NCBI RefSeq assembly: GCF_947486615.1
Contig: NZ_CANKUD010000001.1
Coordinates: forward strand, 641,331 to 705,330
Length of the DNA stretch: 64,000 nt
DNA from: an uncultured Modestobacter sp.
GTDB taxonomy: Bacteria; Actinomycetota; Actinomycetes; Mycobacteriales; Geodermatophilaceae
Reading direction: 5' to 3'
How positions within the stretch are numbered: position 1 is the first letter of the stretch; each line of letters starts with the position of its first letter. The notes beneath the pieces were generated by a model. It was not told where the DNA came from and did not search any database. It worked only from the letters and a program-made list of their open reading frames with translations. Shown here piece by piece: positions 10,532-19,371 of this stretch. The position numbers were made by a program, and so were the translations under genes.

Positions 10532-12427
10532 TCAGCCGACCTGGACCGTGCGTTCGTCGGGCGCCGGGGCGAACTGGGTGCGGTAGAGGTCGGCGTAGTG
10601 ACCACCGGCCGCCAGCAGCTCCTCGTGGGTGCCGCGCTCGACGATCCGGCCGTCGTCGACCACCAGGATCTGGTCGGCCCCGCGGATGGTGGACAGCCGG
10701 TGGGCGATGACCAGCGACGTCCGGCCGGCCAGGGCGGCGTCCAGCGCGTGCTGCACCGCCACCTCCGACTCGCTGTCCAGGTGCGCGGTCGCCTCGTCCA
10801 GGATCACGATGCCCGGCGCCTTGAGCAGCACCCGGGCGATCGCCAGCCGCTGCTTCTCCCCGCCCGACATCCGGTACCCGCGGTCGCCGACGACGGTGTC
10901 CAGCCCGTCGGGCAGCGAGTGCACCAGCGCGGCGATCCGCGCCCCGGTGAGCGCCGACCACACCTCCTCCTCGGTCGCGTCGGGCTTGGCGTACCGCAGG
11001 TTCGCCCCGATCGTGTCGTGGAAGAGGTGCGAGTCCTGGCTGACGACGCCGATGGCGTCCCGCAGCGACGCACTGGTGGCCTGCCGGACGTCGACCCCGC
11101 CGACCCGCACCGCGCCGCCGGTGACGTCGTAGAGCCGGGACACCAGCGCCGCGATCGTCGACTTCCCCGCCCCCGAGGTGCCCACCAGCGCGACCAGCTG
11201 GCCGGGCTCGGCGCGGAAGGAGACCTCGTGCAGCACCTCGGCCGGCGCGCCGTGCTCGGGGACGGCGACGTCCTCCAGCGAGGCCAGCGACACGTCCGCG
11301 GCGGCCGGGTAGCGGAAGGAGACCGCGTCGAACTCGATCGACCGGTCCTCGGCCGGCACCGGGACGGCGTCGGGCGCCTCGGCGATCATCGGCTGCAGGT
11401 CGAGCACCTCGAAGACCCGGTCGAAGCTGACCAGGGCGCTCATCACGTCGACCCGCACGTTGGCCAGCGCGGTCAGCGGCCCGTAGAGCCGGGTCAGCAG
11501 CAGCGCGAGGGCGACCACGTCGCCGGCCGACAGCGACCCGGTGAAGGCCAGCCACCCGCCGAGGCCGTAGACCAGTGCGGTGGCCAGGGCCGCGACGAGG
11601 GTGAGGGCGGTGAAGAAGGCGCGGCCGTACATGGCCGACAGCACGCCGATGTCGCGCACCCGGGCGGCCCGGCCGCGGAAGGACTCCGCCTCGGCCTCGG
11701 GCCGGCCGAACAGCTTCACCAGCAGCGCACCCGCCACGTTGAACCGCTCGGTCATCGTGGCGTTCATCGACGCGTTCAGCCCGTAGGACTCCCGGGTGAT
11801 CGACTGCAGGCGCTTCCCGACCCGCTGGGCCGGCACCACGAACAGCGGCACCATGGCGACCGAGAGCAGGGTGATCTGCCAGGACAGCGTGAGCATCACC
11901 CCGGCGGTGAGCACCAGGGCGATCACGTTGGAGACGACACCGGACAGCGTCGAGGTGAACGCCCGCTGCGCGCCGATCACGTCGTTGTTCAGCCGGCTGA
12001 CCAGCGCGCCGGTCTGGGTGCGGGTGAAGAAGGCCACCGGCATCTGCTGCACGTGGCCGAACACCCGGGCCCGCAGGTCGTAGATGACGCCCTCGCCGAT
12101 CTTCGCCGAGTACCAGCGCTGGGCTAGTGAGCTGGCGGCGTCGAGCACGGCCAGGCCGGCGATGAACAGCGCGATCCGGACGATGCCGCCGGCGGTGCCC
12201 TCCAGCCCGGCGATCCGGTTGACGATGTCCCCGGCCAGCAGCGGCGTGACCACCCCGATCACCGAGGAGAAGACCACCAGCGACAGGAAGCCGGTGAGCT
12301 CACGCCGGTAGGGCCCGGCGATGCCGAGGATCCGGCGCACCGTGCCCTTGGGGATCTCCCGGGCGGTGACCGAGGAGTCGCGGCTGAACGACCGCATCGC
12401 GGCCATGGAGGTCATCGAGCCGTCCAC
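10532..12427 (-). CDS. ABC exporter, fused membrane and ATPase domains
   Basis: A 631-residue half-transporter that works as a dimer. The transmembrane domain spans roughly residues 30-330, with six helices and the ABC type-I exporter pattern (FFTRTQTGALVSRLNND). The ATPase domain follows with Walker A GTSGAGKST, signature MSGGEKQR, Walker B VILDEATAHLD and switch His in IAHRLSTI. Its substrate cannot be named; the family includes lipid and drug exporters. An insertion in the ATPase domain near residues 375-400 (AAADVSLASLEDVAVPEHG) lengthens the A-loop region. GTG start at 12427 with GAAGGTGGTGAG upstream; an ATG four codons in is an alternative. Confidence 0.88.
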   Translation of the reverse strand: MDGSMTSMAAMRSFSRDSSVTAREIPKGTVRRILGIAGPYRRELTGFLSLVVFSSVIGVVTPLLAGDIVNRIAGLEGTAGGIVRIALFIAGLAVLDAASSLAQRWYSAKIGEGVIYDLRARVFGHVQQMPVAFFTRTQTGALVSRLNNDVIGAQRAFTSTLSGVVSNVIALVLTAGVMLTLSWQITLLSVAMVPLFVVPAQRVGKRLQSITRESYGLNASMNATMTERFNVAGALLVKLFGRPEAEAESFRGRAARVRDIGVLSAMYGRAFFTALTLVAALATALVYGLGGWLAFTGSLSAGDVVALALLLTRLYGPLTALANVRVDVMSALVSFDRVFEVLDLQPMIAEAPDAVPVPAEDRSIEFDAVSFRYPAAADVSLASLEDVAVPEHGAPAEVLHEVSFRAEPGQLVALVGTSGAGKSTIAALVSRLYDVTGGAVRVGGVDVRQATSASLRDAIGVVSQDSHLFHDTIGANLRYAKPDATEEEVWSALTGARIAALVHSLPDGLDTVVGDRGYRMSGGEKQRLAIARVLLKAPGIVILDEATAHLDSESEVAVQHALDAALAGRTSLVIAHRLSTIRGADQILVVDDGRIVERGTHEELLAAGGHYADLYRTQFAPAPDERTVQVG

Positions 12428-12496
12428 CGGCTCACCACCTTCCCGCAGTCCGCGCCGTCACGGCGTGCAGAACCCGGGGGCGGCGGGGGTTGTTCC

Positions 12497-13267
12497 TCAG
12501 CGGTCGGCGAGCGCGGCCAGCCGGCGCACCTGGGCCGCCCGCTCGGCGGCGTCCTGCACGTCGGGGCCGTTGCGCACGGCCGAGCGGAGCAGCGCCAGGG
12601 TCTCCCTGCTGGCGTCGGCGTCCGGGCCGAGCAGTGCCGCGGTCAGGTCAGCGACCGTGGCGTCCAGCTGGTCGGCCGGGACGGCGACGTTGGCCAGCCC
12701 GGTCGACACCGCCTCGGCCGCACCCACCGCCCGGCCGGTCAGGCAGATCTCCACCGCCCGGCTGTAGCCGACCAGCTGGACCAGGGTGCTGGTGCCGGTC
12801 AGGTCGGGCACCAGGCCCAGCGTCGTCTCCGGCAGCCGTAGCTGCGCGTCCTCGGTGAACACCCGCAGGTCGCAGGCGAGGGCCAGCTGCGCGCCGGCGC
12901 CGATCGCGTGGCCCTGGACGGCGGCGACCGAGACGATCCCCGGCGACCGGAGCCAGCGGAACCCGGCCTGGTAGCCGCGGATGCGCTCCTGGGCGAGCTC
13001 GGGGGGCAGCGCACCGAGCTGCCCGAGCCCGCCGTCGACCCCGGGTTCGGTGCTGAACAGCGTGCGGTCCAGGCCGGCGGAGAACGCCCGGCCCTCCCCC
13101 CGCACCACGACGACCCGTACGCCGGCGTCCAGCGACTCACCGACCGCGCGGAGCGCCGCCCAGGTCGCCGGCGTCTGCGCGTTGAGCTGGTCGGCCCGAT
13201 CGAGGGTGACGGTGAGGACGGCGCCGTCCCGCGCCGTCCTCACCCACCCGTCGTACTGGTCGGTCAC
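12497..13267 (-). CDS. Enoyl-CoA hydratase/isomerase family protein
   Basis: A 256-residue crotonase-fold protein. The oxyanion-hole segments are recognisable: RAFSAGLDRTLFS (first) and AVQGHAIGAGAQLALACDLRV (second). The catalytic Glu region reads LPETTLGLVPDLTGTSTL. It should act on an acyl-CoA thioester, probably hydrating or isomerising a double bond. The GTG start at 13267 overlaps the stop of the small HTH gene (GTGA), so both proteins are made from one message. The pairing of a crotonase with an HTH protein is notable, but no functional link can be shown here. Confidence 0.85.
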   Translation of the reverse strand: MTDQYDGWVRTARDGAVLTVTLDRADQLNAQTPATWAALRAVGESLDAGVRVVVVRGEGRAFSAGLDRTLFSTEPGVDGGLGQLGALPPELAQERIRGYQAGFRWLRSPGIVSVAAVQGHAIGAGAQLALACDLRVFTEDAQLRLPETTLGLVPDLTGTSTLVQLVGYSRAVEICLTGRAVGAAEAVSTGLANVAVPADQLDATVADLTAALLGPDADASRETLALLRSAVRNGPDVQDAAERAAQVRRLAALADR

Positions 13268-13494
13268 GCAGACTTCTTGGCGTTCCGGTTCGCTCCACCC
13301 CGCCCGCGCAGCGTGGCACCCGACTCCGACAGCAGACGGTGGACGAACCCGTAGGAGCGGTTGGTCGAGGTGGCCAGCGAGCGGATGCTCTCGCCGTTGT
13401 CGTACCGCTCCCGCAGTTCGCCTGCCAACGACGACCGGTCGTCACCGGTGATCCGCTTGCCCTTGCTCAGGTCCGCAGTGCTCGAGTCGGCCAT
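13264..13494 (-). CDS. Small helix-turn-helix protein (76 residues)
   Basis: A basic 76-residue protein. RSSLAGELRERYDNGESIRSLATSTNRSYGFVHRLLSESG forms a compact HTH of the kind found in resolvase/sigma-like DNA-binding proteins, followed by a Gly/Arg/Lys tail (LRGRGGANRNAKKSA) that could contact DNA non-specifically. The family is conserved in actinobacteria without an assigned role as far as I know. ATG at 13494 with GGAGGGG 6-10 nt upstream. Coupled to the downstream hydratase by GTGA. Confidence 0.75.
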   Translation of the reverse strand: MADSSTADLSKGKRITGDDRSSLAGELRERYDNGESIRSLATSTNRSYGFVHRLLSESGATLRGRGGANRNAKKSA

Positions 13495-13544
13495 GACTCC
13501 CCTCCGTGTCAGGGGTCCCACCGACTGTCGCCGACGGTTGCCCG

Positions 13545-13658
13545 CTGATCCCCCGGCGCCGCTGTCCCGGTGACCTCGGCGTCCTGCTGGCCATGATCAC
13601 CCAGGTTCCGGGGCGCGGCCACCGCAACTCGGACGTGCGCGGCCGATCGGGGGATCAG
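13545..13658. repeat. 114-bp segment bounded by a 10-bp inverted repeat
   Basis: CTGATCCCCC (13545-13554) and GGGGGATCAG (13649-13658) are exact complements. The right arm overlaps the stop codon of the ABC-F gene (13655-13657). The interior contains the palindrome TGATCA and no open frame I trust. It could be a large terminator stem-loop for the ABC-F gene or a small inserted element. Confidence 0.4.
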
Positions 13659-15256
13659 GCGAGCGAGACGAGGTCGGCGAAGTCGGCGCTCCAGGTGTCC
13701 TCGGTGCCGTCGGGCAGGATGATCACCTTGTCCGGGTCGAGGGCGGTGACCGCCCCCTCGTCGTGGGTGACCAGCACGATCGCGCCCTGGTAGGTGCGCA
13801 GCGCCTCGAGCACCTGTTCCCGGCTGGCCGGGTCGAGGTTGTTGGTCGGCTCGTCGAGCAGCAGCACGTTCGCCCCGGAGATGACCAGCGTGGCCATCGC
13901 CAGCCGGGTGCGCTCACCGCCGGAGAGGGTGCCGGTGCGCTGGTCGACGGTCTCCCCGGAGAAGAGGAACGCGCCCAGGATCCGGCGCAGCTCGGTGTCG
14001 GTGCTGTCCGGGGCCGCCGAGCGCATGTTCTCCAGCAGCGAGCGGTCCATGTCCAGCGTCTCGTGCTCCTGGGCGTAGTAGCCCACCCGCAGCCCGTGCC
14101 CGGCCTTCACCTCACCGGTGTCCGGGGTCTCGGTGCCGGCGAGCATCCGCAGCAGCGTCGTCTTGCCCGCGCCGTTGAACCCCAGGACGACGACCCGGGT
14201 GCCCTTGTCGATGGCCAGGTCGACGCCGGTGAAGATCTCCAGCGACCCGTAGCTCTTGGACAGCCCCTCCGCGGTGAGCGGGGTGCGGCCGCACGGCGCC
14301 GGGGTCGGGAAGCGGAGCTTGGCGACCTTGTCCTGCACCCGGACGTCGGCCAGGCCCGCGGCCAGCCGCTGCGCCCGCTTGTCCATGCTCTGCGCGGCCT
14401 TGGCCTTGGTGGCCTTGGCGCGCATCTTGTCGGCCTGCGCGGTGAGGGCGTCGATCTTCTTCTCGGCGTTGGCCCGCTCGGAGCGACGGCGGCGCTCGTC
14501 GGTCTCCCGGGCGTCCAGGTACCGCTTCCAGCCGAGGTTGTAGACGTCGACGGTGGCCCGGTTGGCGTCCAGGTGCCACACCTTGTTGACCACGGCCTCC
14601 AGCAGCTCGACGTCGTGGCTGATCACGATCAGCCCGGCGCGGTGGCTGGAGAGGAAGCCCCGCAGCCACGTGATCGAGTCGGCGTCCAGGTGGTTGGTGG
14701 GCTCGTCGAGCAGCAGGGTGTCGGCGTCGGAGAAGAGGATCCGGGCGAGCTCGACGCGGCGGCGCTGGCCACCGGAGAGGGTGCGCAGCGGCTGCTGCAG
14801 CACCCGGTCGGGCAGACCGAGGTTGGTGCAGATCCGGGCGGCGTCGCTCTCCGCGGCGTACCCACCGAGCGCGGCGAACTGGTCCTCCAGCCGGCCGTAC
14901 TGCCGCACGGCGCGGTCCATCGCGGCGTCGTCGGCCGGCTCGGCCATCGCGACCTGGGCCTTGGTGAGCTGCGCCTTGAGGACGTCGAGCCCGCGGCCGG
15001 ACAGCACCCGGTCGCTGGCGGTGATGTCGAGGTCGCCGCTGCGCGGGTCCTGCGGCAGGTAGCCGAGCTCGCCGCTCACCTCGACCTTGCCGGCGTGCGG
15101 CACGCGCTCGCCGGCCAGGGTGGTGAGGGTGGTGGTCTTGCCGGCACCGTTGCGCCCGACCAGCCCGATGCGGTCACCGGGCTGGACCCGCAGATCGGCG
15201 TCGCTGATGAGGATCCGGGAGCCGGCGCGCAGTTCGAGGCCGGTCGTCGTGATCAC
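13655..15256 (-). CDS. ABC-F family ATPase (ribosome-associated type)
   Basis: A 533-residue soluble protein with two ATPase domains and no membrane segments. Walker A motifs are GRNGAGKTT (about 35-43) and GFNGAGKTT (about 350), signatures LSGGQRRR and LSGGERTR, Walker B LLLDEPTNHLD and LLLDEPTNNLD. The linker (about 225-310) is highly charged and Ala/Lys-rich (RANAEKKIDALTAQADKMRAK), as in ABC-F translation factors that enter the ribosomal E site. Resistance versus housekeeping role cannot be decided. The GTG start is preceded 7 nt upstream by TATCCT with no Shine-Dalgarno sequence, pointing to a leaderless message. Confidence 0.9.
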   Translation of the reverse strand: MITTTGLELRAGSRILISDADLRVQPGDRIGLVGRNGAGKTTTLTTLAGERVPHAGKVEVSGELGYLPQDPRSGDLDITASDRVLSGRGLDVLKAQLTKAQVAMAEPADDAAMDRAVRQYGRLEDQFAALGGYAAESDAARICTNLGLPDRVLQQPLRTLSGGQRRRVELARILFSDADTLLLDEPTNHLDADSITWLRGFLSSHRAGLIVISHDVELLEAVVNKVWHLDANRATVDVYNLGWKRYLDARETDERRRRSERANAEKKIDALTAQADKMRAKATKAKAAQSMDKRAQRLAAGLADVRVQDKVAKLRFPTPAPCGRTPLTAEGLSKSYGSLEIFTGVDLAIDKGTRVVVLGFNGAGKTTLLRMLAGTETPDTGEVKAGHGLRVGYYAQEHETLDMDRSLLENMRSAAPDSTDTELRRILGAFLFSGETVDQRTGTLSGGERTRLAMATLVISGANVLLLDEPTNNLDPASREQVLEALRTYQGAIVLVTHDEGAVTALDPDKVIILPDGTEDTWSADFADLVSLA

Positions 15257-15263
15257 TGGTCCC

Positions 15264-15269
15264 AGGATA
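15264..15269 (-). promoter_or_regulatory. Probable -10 element (leaderless) of the ABC-F gene
   Basis: TATCCT on the minus strand, followed by GGGACCA and the GTG start at 15256. The TAnnnT match and 7-nt spacing fit transcription starting at the start codon. Confidence 0.5.
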
Positions 15270-15416
15270 GGCGCTCGACGGCGATCCTCCGACCCCTTTC
15301 CCGGGTGACCTCCACGTCATCCCCCCGCCGCCCCGGTCATCGCCGCCCATCCCGCGGGCGTCCGCCCCCGCCCGTAGCGTGACGGGGAGCAACCGCCAGC
15401 CGGGAGGAGGACCACC

Positions 15417-17246
15417 GTGCCGACACCCGAGGTCGACTACCCGCCGCCGCTGGGCCGCCCGGTGCAGCCACCCCCGGCACCGGCGGAGACCGGTGTCCCG
15501 GACGTGGCGCCCCAGCAGGTGCTGCTCGGTGCCGGCGTGGTCGCGGTGGTCGCTGCCGGTGCCGCGTCGCTGACCGACGCGGGCTCCACGGCGGGCCTGC
15601 TGGTGGTGACCCTGCTGACCACCGCCGCCACCGCCGCGTCGCTCCGCGCCGCCCGCCGTGGCCTGCGCAGCAGTGAGGAGGCGCTCGCCTCGGCCGCCGT
15701 GGTGCTGGCCGCAGTGGGCGCCTGGTCGGCCGGCGACGGCGGTGCGTCCGCGGTGCTGCTCGCCCTGCTGGCCCCGGTGTTCACCGTGCTCGCGCTGATC
15801 GCGCGCACCACCCTGACCTGGCCGGTCGCCGCCTGGGGCGCCCTGCAGTGCGCGGTGCTCAGCGGCCTGACCGGCTCGGGCCTGTCGCTGTCCCCGCACG
15901 CTGCCGTCGTGCTCGGCACCGCCGTCGTGGGCTTGGCGGTCACCCTCGCCGTCCGCCGGGCCGCGGCCCCGGTGGCCCTGGTGACCACCGCCGCCTGGTG
16001 GACGACCGGCGTCGTGGAGGGCGCCGCCCTGGTCTGGACGACGGAGTCGACGGGCGCCGCCCTGCTCGACGGTTCGCTGATGCTGCTCGCCGCGGGCGGG
16101 CTGCTGGCCCTGCGACTGCGCCGGCAGCTGCGGCCGCTGCTCGGTCACCGGGCCGTGGTCCCGGTGCTGGCCGGCGCGGTGGCCGGCGCGGCGGTGTCCG
16201 GGGTGCTGCAGACCGCGGGGCCGGTGGGCGTGATGACCAGCGGCTACCTGGGGCTGGCGCTGGCCACGGTGGTCGGCACGGTGGCCTCCCCCGCGCCCAC
16301 CGCTCTCCTCCGCCCGGCCGGGCTGACCACCGCAGCGGTGCTCACCGGCCTCGCCGTCGTCCAGCTCTTCGGCACGGGGCACTGGTCGGCGCTGGCGGCG
16401 CTGCTCGCGGCGGCGGCCGTCCCGGCGGTGGTGGTGGCCGCCCGGCAGCCGGCCGACCGGCCCGGCGCGCTGCCGGTCGCGGTGGTCTGCCTCGCCGCGG
16501 CGGTGCTGTTCGCCGAGGCCGACGGCGCGCTCTTCCCCGGGTGGGCCGGTCCGCTGCTCGTCCTGCTCTGCGTGCTCGCCGTGGCCGGGGCCACCGCGTT
16601 GCGCCGGCACCGCACCGAGGTGCCCCTGGTGTGGACCGCGGCGGCCGTTGCCGGACCCGGGCTCGCGCACCTCGCGCAGACCGGCGATGCCTCCGGGCTC
16701 GCCGCGGGCCTGGCCGTGGTGGGCGCGGCGTTCCTCGGCCACGGCACCGTCACCGGCCGGGCGCCGTCCCGCGCCGGCGGGTGCGTGGCCCTGGTGCTGG
16801 CGGCCTGGCTGGCCGCCGGGTCCGCCGGGGCCGAGGTGCCGGAGGCCTACACCCTGCCGACCGCGGTCGTGCTGTGGCTGTACTCAGGACGCCGGCTGGC
16901 CACCGGCGCCTCCTGGCCGGCCTGGGGTCCGGGGCTGGTCGTCGCCTTCGCCCCGTCGACCTGGCTCGCCGCCACCGAGCCCGAGCTCACCCGGCTGGTG
17001 CTGCTGCTCGTCGCCGCCACGGCGGTCGCCACCGCCGGCGCCCGCTGGGAGGTGCAGGCACCGCTCGTGGTCGGGGCCGTCGCCCTCGCCGCGGCCGCCG
17101 TCGGCCGGCTCACCGTGTACCTCCCGCTGCCCGGTCTGCTCGCGGTGGCCACCGCGGGGATCGTCCTGCTGCTGGTCGGCGCGGTCTACGAGGAGCGGCG
17201 CGAGCGAGCCCGGGCCGCCTTCGCCCGCGTCGCCGACCTGCGCTGA
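15417..17246 (+). CDS. Large polytopic membrane protein (SCO7613-like)
   Basis: A 609-residue protein with a short Pro-rich N-terminus (residues 1-35) followed by a nearly continuous run of Ala/Val/Leu helices, about 16-18 membrane segments. It ends in a basic tail (EERRERARAAFARVADLR). The layout resembles actinobacterial membrane proteins annotated with the SCO7613 C-terminal domain, whose function is unknown. No transporter or enzyme motif is visible. GTG start at 15417 with an excellent GGGAGGAGG site. It is divergent from the ABC-F gene. Confidence 0.7.
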   Translation: MPTPEVDYPPPLGRPVQPPPAPAETGVPDVAPQQVLLGAGVVAVVAAGAASLTDAGSTAGLLVVTLLTTAATAASLRAARRGLRSSEEALASAAVVLAAVGAWSAGDGGASAVLLALLAPVFTVLALIARTTLTWPVAAWGALQCAVLSGLTGSGLSLSPHAAVVLGTAVVGLAVTLAVRRAAAPVALVTTAAWWTTGVVEGAALVWTTESTGAALLDGSLMLLAAGGLLALRLRRQLRPLLGHRAVVPVLAGAVAGAAVSGVLQTAGPVGVMTSGYLGLALATVVGTVASPAPTALLRPAGLTTAAVLTGLAVVQLFGTGHWSALAALLAAAAVPAVVVAARQPADRPGALPVAVVCLAAAVLFAEADGALFPGWAGPLLVLLCVLAVAGATALRRHRTEVPLVWTAAAVAGPGLAHLAQTGDASGLAAGLAVVGAAFLGHGTVTGRAPSRAGGCVALVLAAWLAAGSAGAEVPEAYTLPTAVVLWLYSGRRLATGASWPAWGPGLVVAFAPSTWLAATEPELTRLVLLLVAATAVATAGARWEVQAPLVVGAVALAAAAVGRLTVYLPLPGLLAVATAGIVLLLVGAVYEERRERARAAFARVADLR

Positions 17247-17269
17247 TCCGCGGTCGTTGCAGTCGCTGT

Positions 17270-17308
17270 ACCGGCCGGCGGGCGCCTCGTCGGAACCCGC
17301 CGGCCGGT
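17270..17308. terminator. Hairpin between convergent genes
   Basis: CCGGCCGGCGGG and CCCGCCGGCCGG pair perfectly (12 bp plus an A-T closing pair) around a 13-nt loop. It sits 23 nt after the membrane-protein stop and just before the hydratase stop on the other strand, so it can act in both directions. Confidence 0.65.
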
Positions 17309-17310
17309 GG

Positions 17311-18078
17311 TCAGCGACCGGTCCAGGCCGCCCGCTGGCGGGAGGTGAACGACGCCACGCCCGCGGCGAAGTCCGCGGAGCCGTAGACCCGGTCCAGCAC
17401 GTCGGCGGCGTCGACCGCGCCGGCCGACGCGTGCAGCCGGCGCAGGGTCTCCTTCGCCGCCCACTGGGTCAGCGGTGCGTTCGCCAGCAGCCGCTCGACG
17501 AGCTCGGCCGTGGCGCCGGTGACGTCCTCGGTCACCCGGGACACGAAGCCCGCGGCGCGCGCCTCCTCGACGTCCAGCAGCCGCGCGGACATCAGCATGT
17601 CCACCGTCCGGGCGTGCCCGAAGTGCCGCACGGTGAGCGCGAAGCTCGCCGCGGACAGCGTGTTCCCCAGCGTCCGGGCGATCGGGTAGCCGAACGTCGC
17701 GGTCGGGTGGGCGACCCGGATGTCGGCGGCCGCGGCGATGGCCAGCCCCCCGCCGATGCAGAACCCGTCGATCGCCGCGACCACCGGCACGGTCACGGCC
17801 AGCAGGCGGCCGATCGTCGCGTCGATCTCGGCCTCGTAGGCGACCCCCCGCGGCCCGTCGAAGCCGGCGAACTGGGCGATGTCGGTGCCCGCGACGAACG
17901 CCTTGCCGCCCGCGCCGCGCAGCACCACCACCCGGACGGCGTCGTCGGCATCGGCCCGCTCGCAGGCCTCGACCAGCCCCTGGTACATCCCGAAGGTCAT
18001 CGCGTTGCGCTGCGCCGGCCGGTCGAAGGTGACCGACAGCACCGGGCCGTCGACCTCGATGTGCAGGTCCTCGCTCAC
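17311..18078 (-). CDS. Enoyl-CoA hydratase/isomerase family protein (second copy)
   Basis: A 255-residue crotonase-fold enzyme. Oxyanion-hole segments are KAFVAGTDIAQFAGF and IDGFCIGGGLAIAAAADIRV. It differs clearly from the hydratase at 12.5 kb. The GTG start at 18078 overlaps the CoA-transferase stop (GTGA), so the two are translationally coupled. A CoA-transferase plus a hydratase suggests activation and beta-oxidation-like processing of a particular organic acid, but the substrate is unknown. Confidence 0.87.
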   Translation of the reverse strand: MSEDLHIEVDGPVLSVTFDRPAQRNAMTFGMYQGLVEACERADADDAVRVVVLRGAGGKAFVAGTDIAQFAGFDGPRGVAYEAEIDATIGRLLAVTVPVVAAIDGFCIGGGLAIAAAADIRVAHPTATFGYPIARTLGNTLSAASFALTVRHFGHARTVDMLMSARLLDVEEARAAGFVSRVTEDVTGATAELVERLLANAPLTQWAAKETLRRLHASAGAVDAADVLDRVYGSADFAAGVASFTSRQRAAWTGR

Positions 18079-19250
18079 TGCGCGCCCCCGATCGCCGGCT
18101 GGGCCGGGGACGACCCCAGCGGTGGCCCGGCGTTCCCCCGCCGGGTCGGCGTCCGGGAGAACCGCATAGGCGACCCCAGCTGGCGCACCGGCCCCACGGT
18201 CGGGTGGTCGGCATCCCAGAGGAAGTCGCGGGCGGTGAGCGCCTCGTCGGTGAAGACCTCGTCGTAGGTCTGGATGGGGGCGCAGGGCACCCCCGCCTCC
18301 TGCAGGACGGCGATCACCTCGCCGCTGGTGCGCGTCGAGGTGACCGCCTCGATCGCCTCGATCAGCTCCGGCCGGTGCTGCATGCGGGCGCTGTTGTCGG
18401 CGAACCGCGGGTCCTCGACGAGCTCGTCGAGCCCGAGCGCGGTGCAGAACCGCTGCCACAGGTTGGGGGTGTTGGCCCCGATCGTGACGTAGCCGTCGGC
18501 GGTGACCACCGCCTGGTAGGGCGCCTGCGACTGGTGCGCCGCACCCTGCCGCTCGGGCACCGTCCCGTCGCCGAAGTACCGGCCGGCCTCCCAGACGGCC
18601 AGTGAGACACCGGACTCGAACAGCGAGACGTCCAGGTGCTGGCCGCGCCCGGAGCGGTCCCGCTCGCGCAGCGCCGCGGTCACCCCGAGCGCGACGTACA
18701 GCGCGCTGACCAGGTCGCAGACCGGCACGCCCACCTTGGCCGGGCCGGAGTCCGGGAAGCCGGTGATGCTCATCAGCCCCGACCTCGCCTGGGCCATGAT
18801 GTCCAGCCCGGGCTGCTGGGCCAGCGGGCCGTCCTGCCCCCACCCGGACGCCGACGCGTAGACCAGCCGCGGGTGGTCGGCGGCCAGGTCCTCGTAGCCC
18901 AGGCCCAGCCGGCGCATGGCCCCGGGGCGCAGGTTCTCCACCAGGACGTCGGCCTGCCCGATCAGCTCGAGGAAGGCCGCCCGGCCCTGCTCGGACTTGA
19001 GGTCCAGCTCGACGGACTCCTTGTTCCGGTTCAGCCGCAGGAACGGCGAGCTCTCGCCGTTCACGAACGGCGCGTTCCCCCGGACGAAGTCACCGGTGCC
19101 GGGGGTCTCCACCTTGATCACCCGCGCGCCGAGGTCGGCCAGGTGCATGGTCGCCCAGGGAGCGGCGATGAACGCGCCCACCTCCACCACGGTGACTCCG
19201 GCCAGGGGTGGCTCAGCGGGCTCGGACGGAGCCGGTGCGAGCTCGGTCAT
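18075..19250 (-). CDS. Class III (CaiB/BaiF) CoA-transferase
   Basis: A 391-residue family III acyl-CoA transferase. Characteristic segments are VVEVGAFIAAPWATMHLADLGARVIKVE at the N-terminus, LRLNRNKESVELDLK, VENLRPGAMRRLGLGYEDL and PGLDIMAQARSG, the last holding the catalytic Asp. It should move CoA between two carboxylic acids without ATP. I chose the ATG at 19250 (AGGAG 6-10 nt upstream) over a longer frame to 19310. Coupled to the hydratase by GTGA. The lactate permease gene ends about 120 bp upstream of it on the same strand. Confidence 0.9.
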   Translation of the reverse strand: MTELAPAPSEPAEPPLAGVTVVEVGAFIAAPWATMHLADLGARVIKVETPGTGDFVRGNAPFVNGESSPFLRLNRNKESVELDLKSEQGRAAFLELIGQADVLVENLRPGAMRRLGLGYEDLAADHPRLVYASASGWGQDGPLAQQPGLDIMAQARSGLMSITGFPDSGPAKVGVPVCDLVSALYVALGVTAALRERDRSGRGQHLDVSLFESGVSLAVWEAGRYFGDGTVPERQGAAHQSQAPYQAVVTADGYVTIGANTPNLWQRFCTALGLDELVEDPRFADNSARMQHRPELIEAIEAVTSTRTSGEVIAVLQEAGVPCAPIQTYDEVFTDEALTARDFLWDADHPTVGPVRQLGSPMRFSRTPTRRGNAGPPLGSSPAQPAIGGAQ

Positions 19251-19279
19251 CGTCTCTCCTCCTGTGGTGCGTGTCGGTC

Positions 19280-19310
19280 GTGCGGGGGCCGCGGGCAGCC
19301 CCCGGCGCAC
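19280..19310 (-). terminator. GC-rich stem-loop downstream of the GntP permease
   Basis: GTGC-GGGGGC and GCCCCC-G-GCGCAC form a stem with a one-base bulge around an 8-nt loop. It lies about 60 nt past the permease stop and before the CoA-transferase gene on the same strand, so it probably separates the two units. Confidence 0.45.
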
Positions 19311-19371
19311 GGGCCCACCGGGTCGGGTGGGACGGATCAGGTACGGCAGGTCAGGTCCAGCAGACCAGAGA

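Noticed and set aside
10447..10605. A longer N-terminus for the SnoaL-like protein starting at 10605
   Set aside because: It would overlap the ABC exporter coding end and reads as Arg/Ser/Pro low complexity; a TTG with AGGAG at 10446 is better placed.
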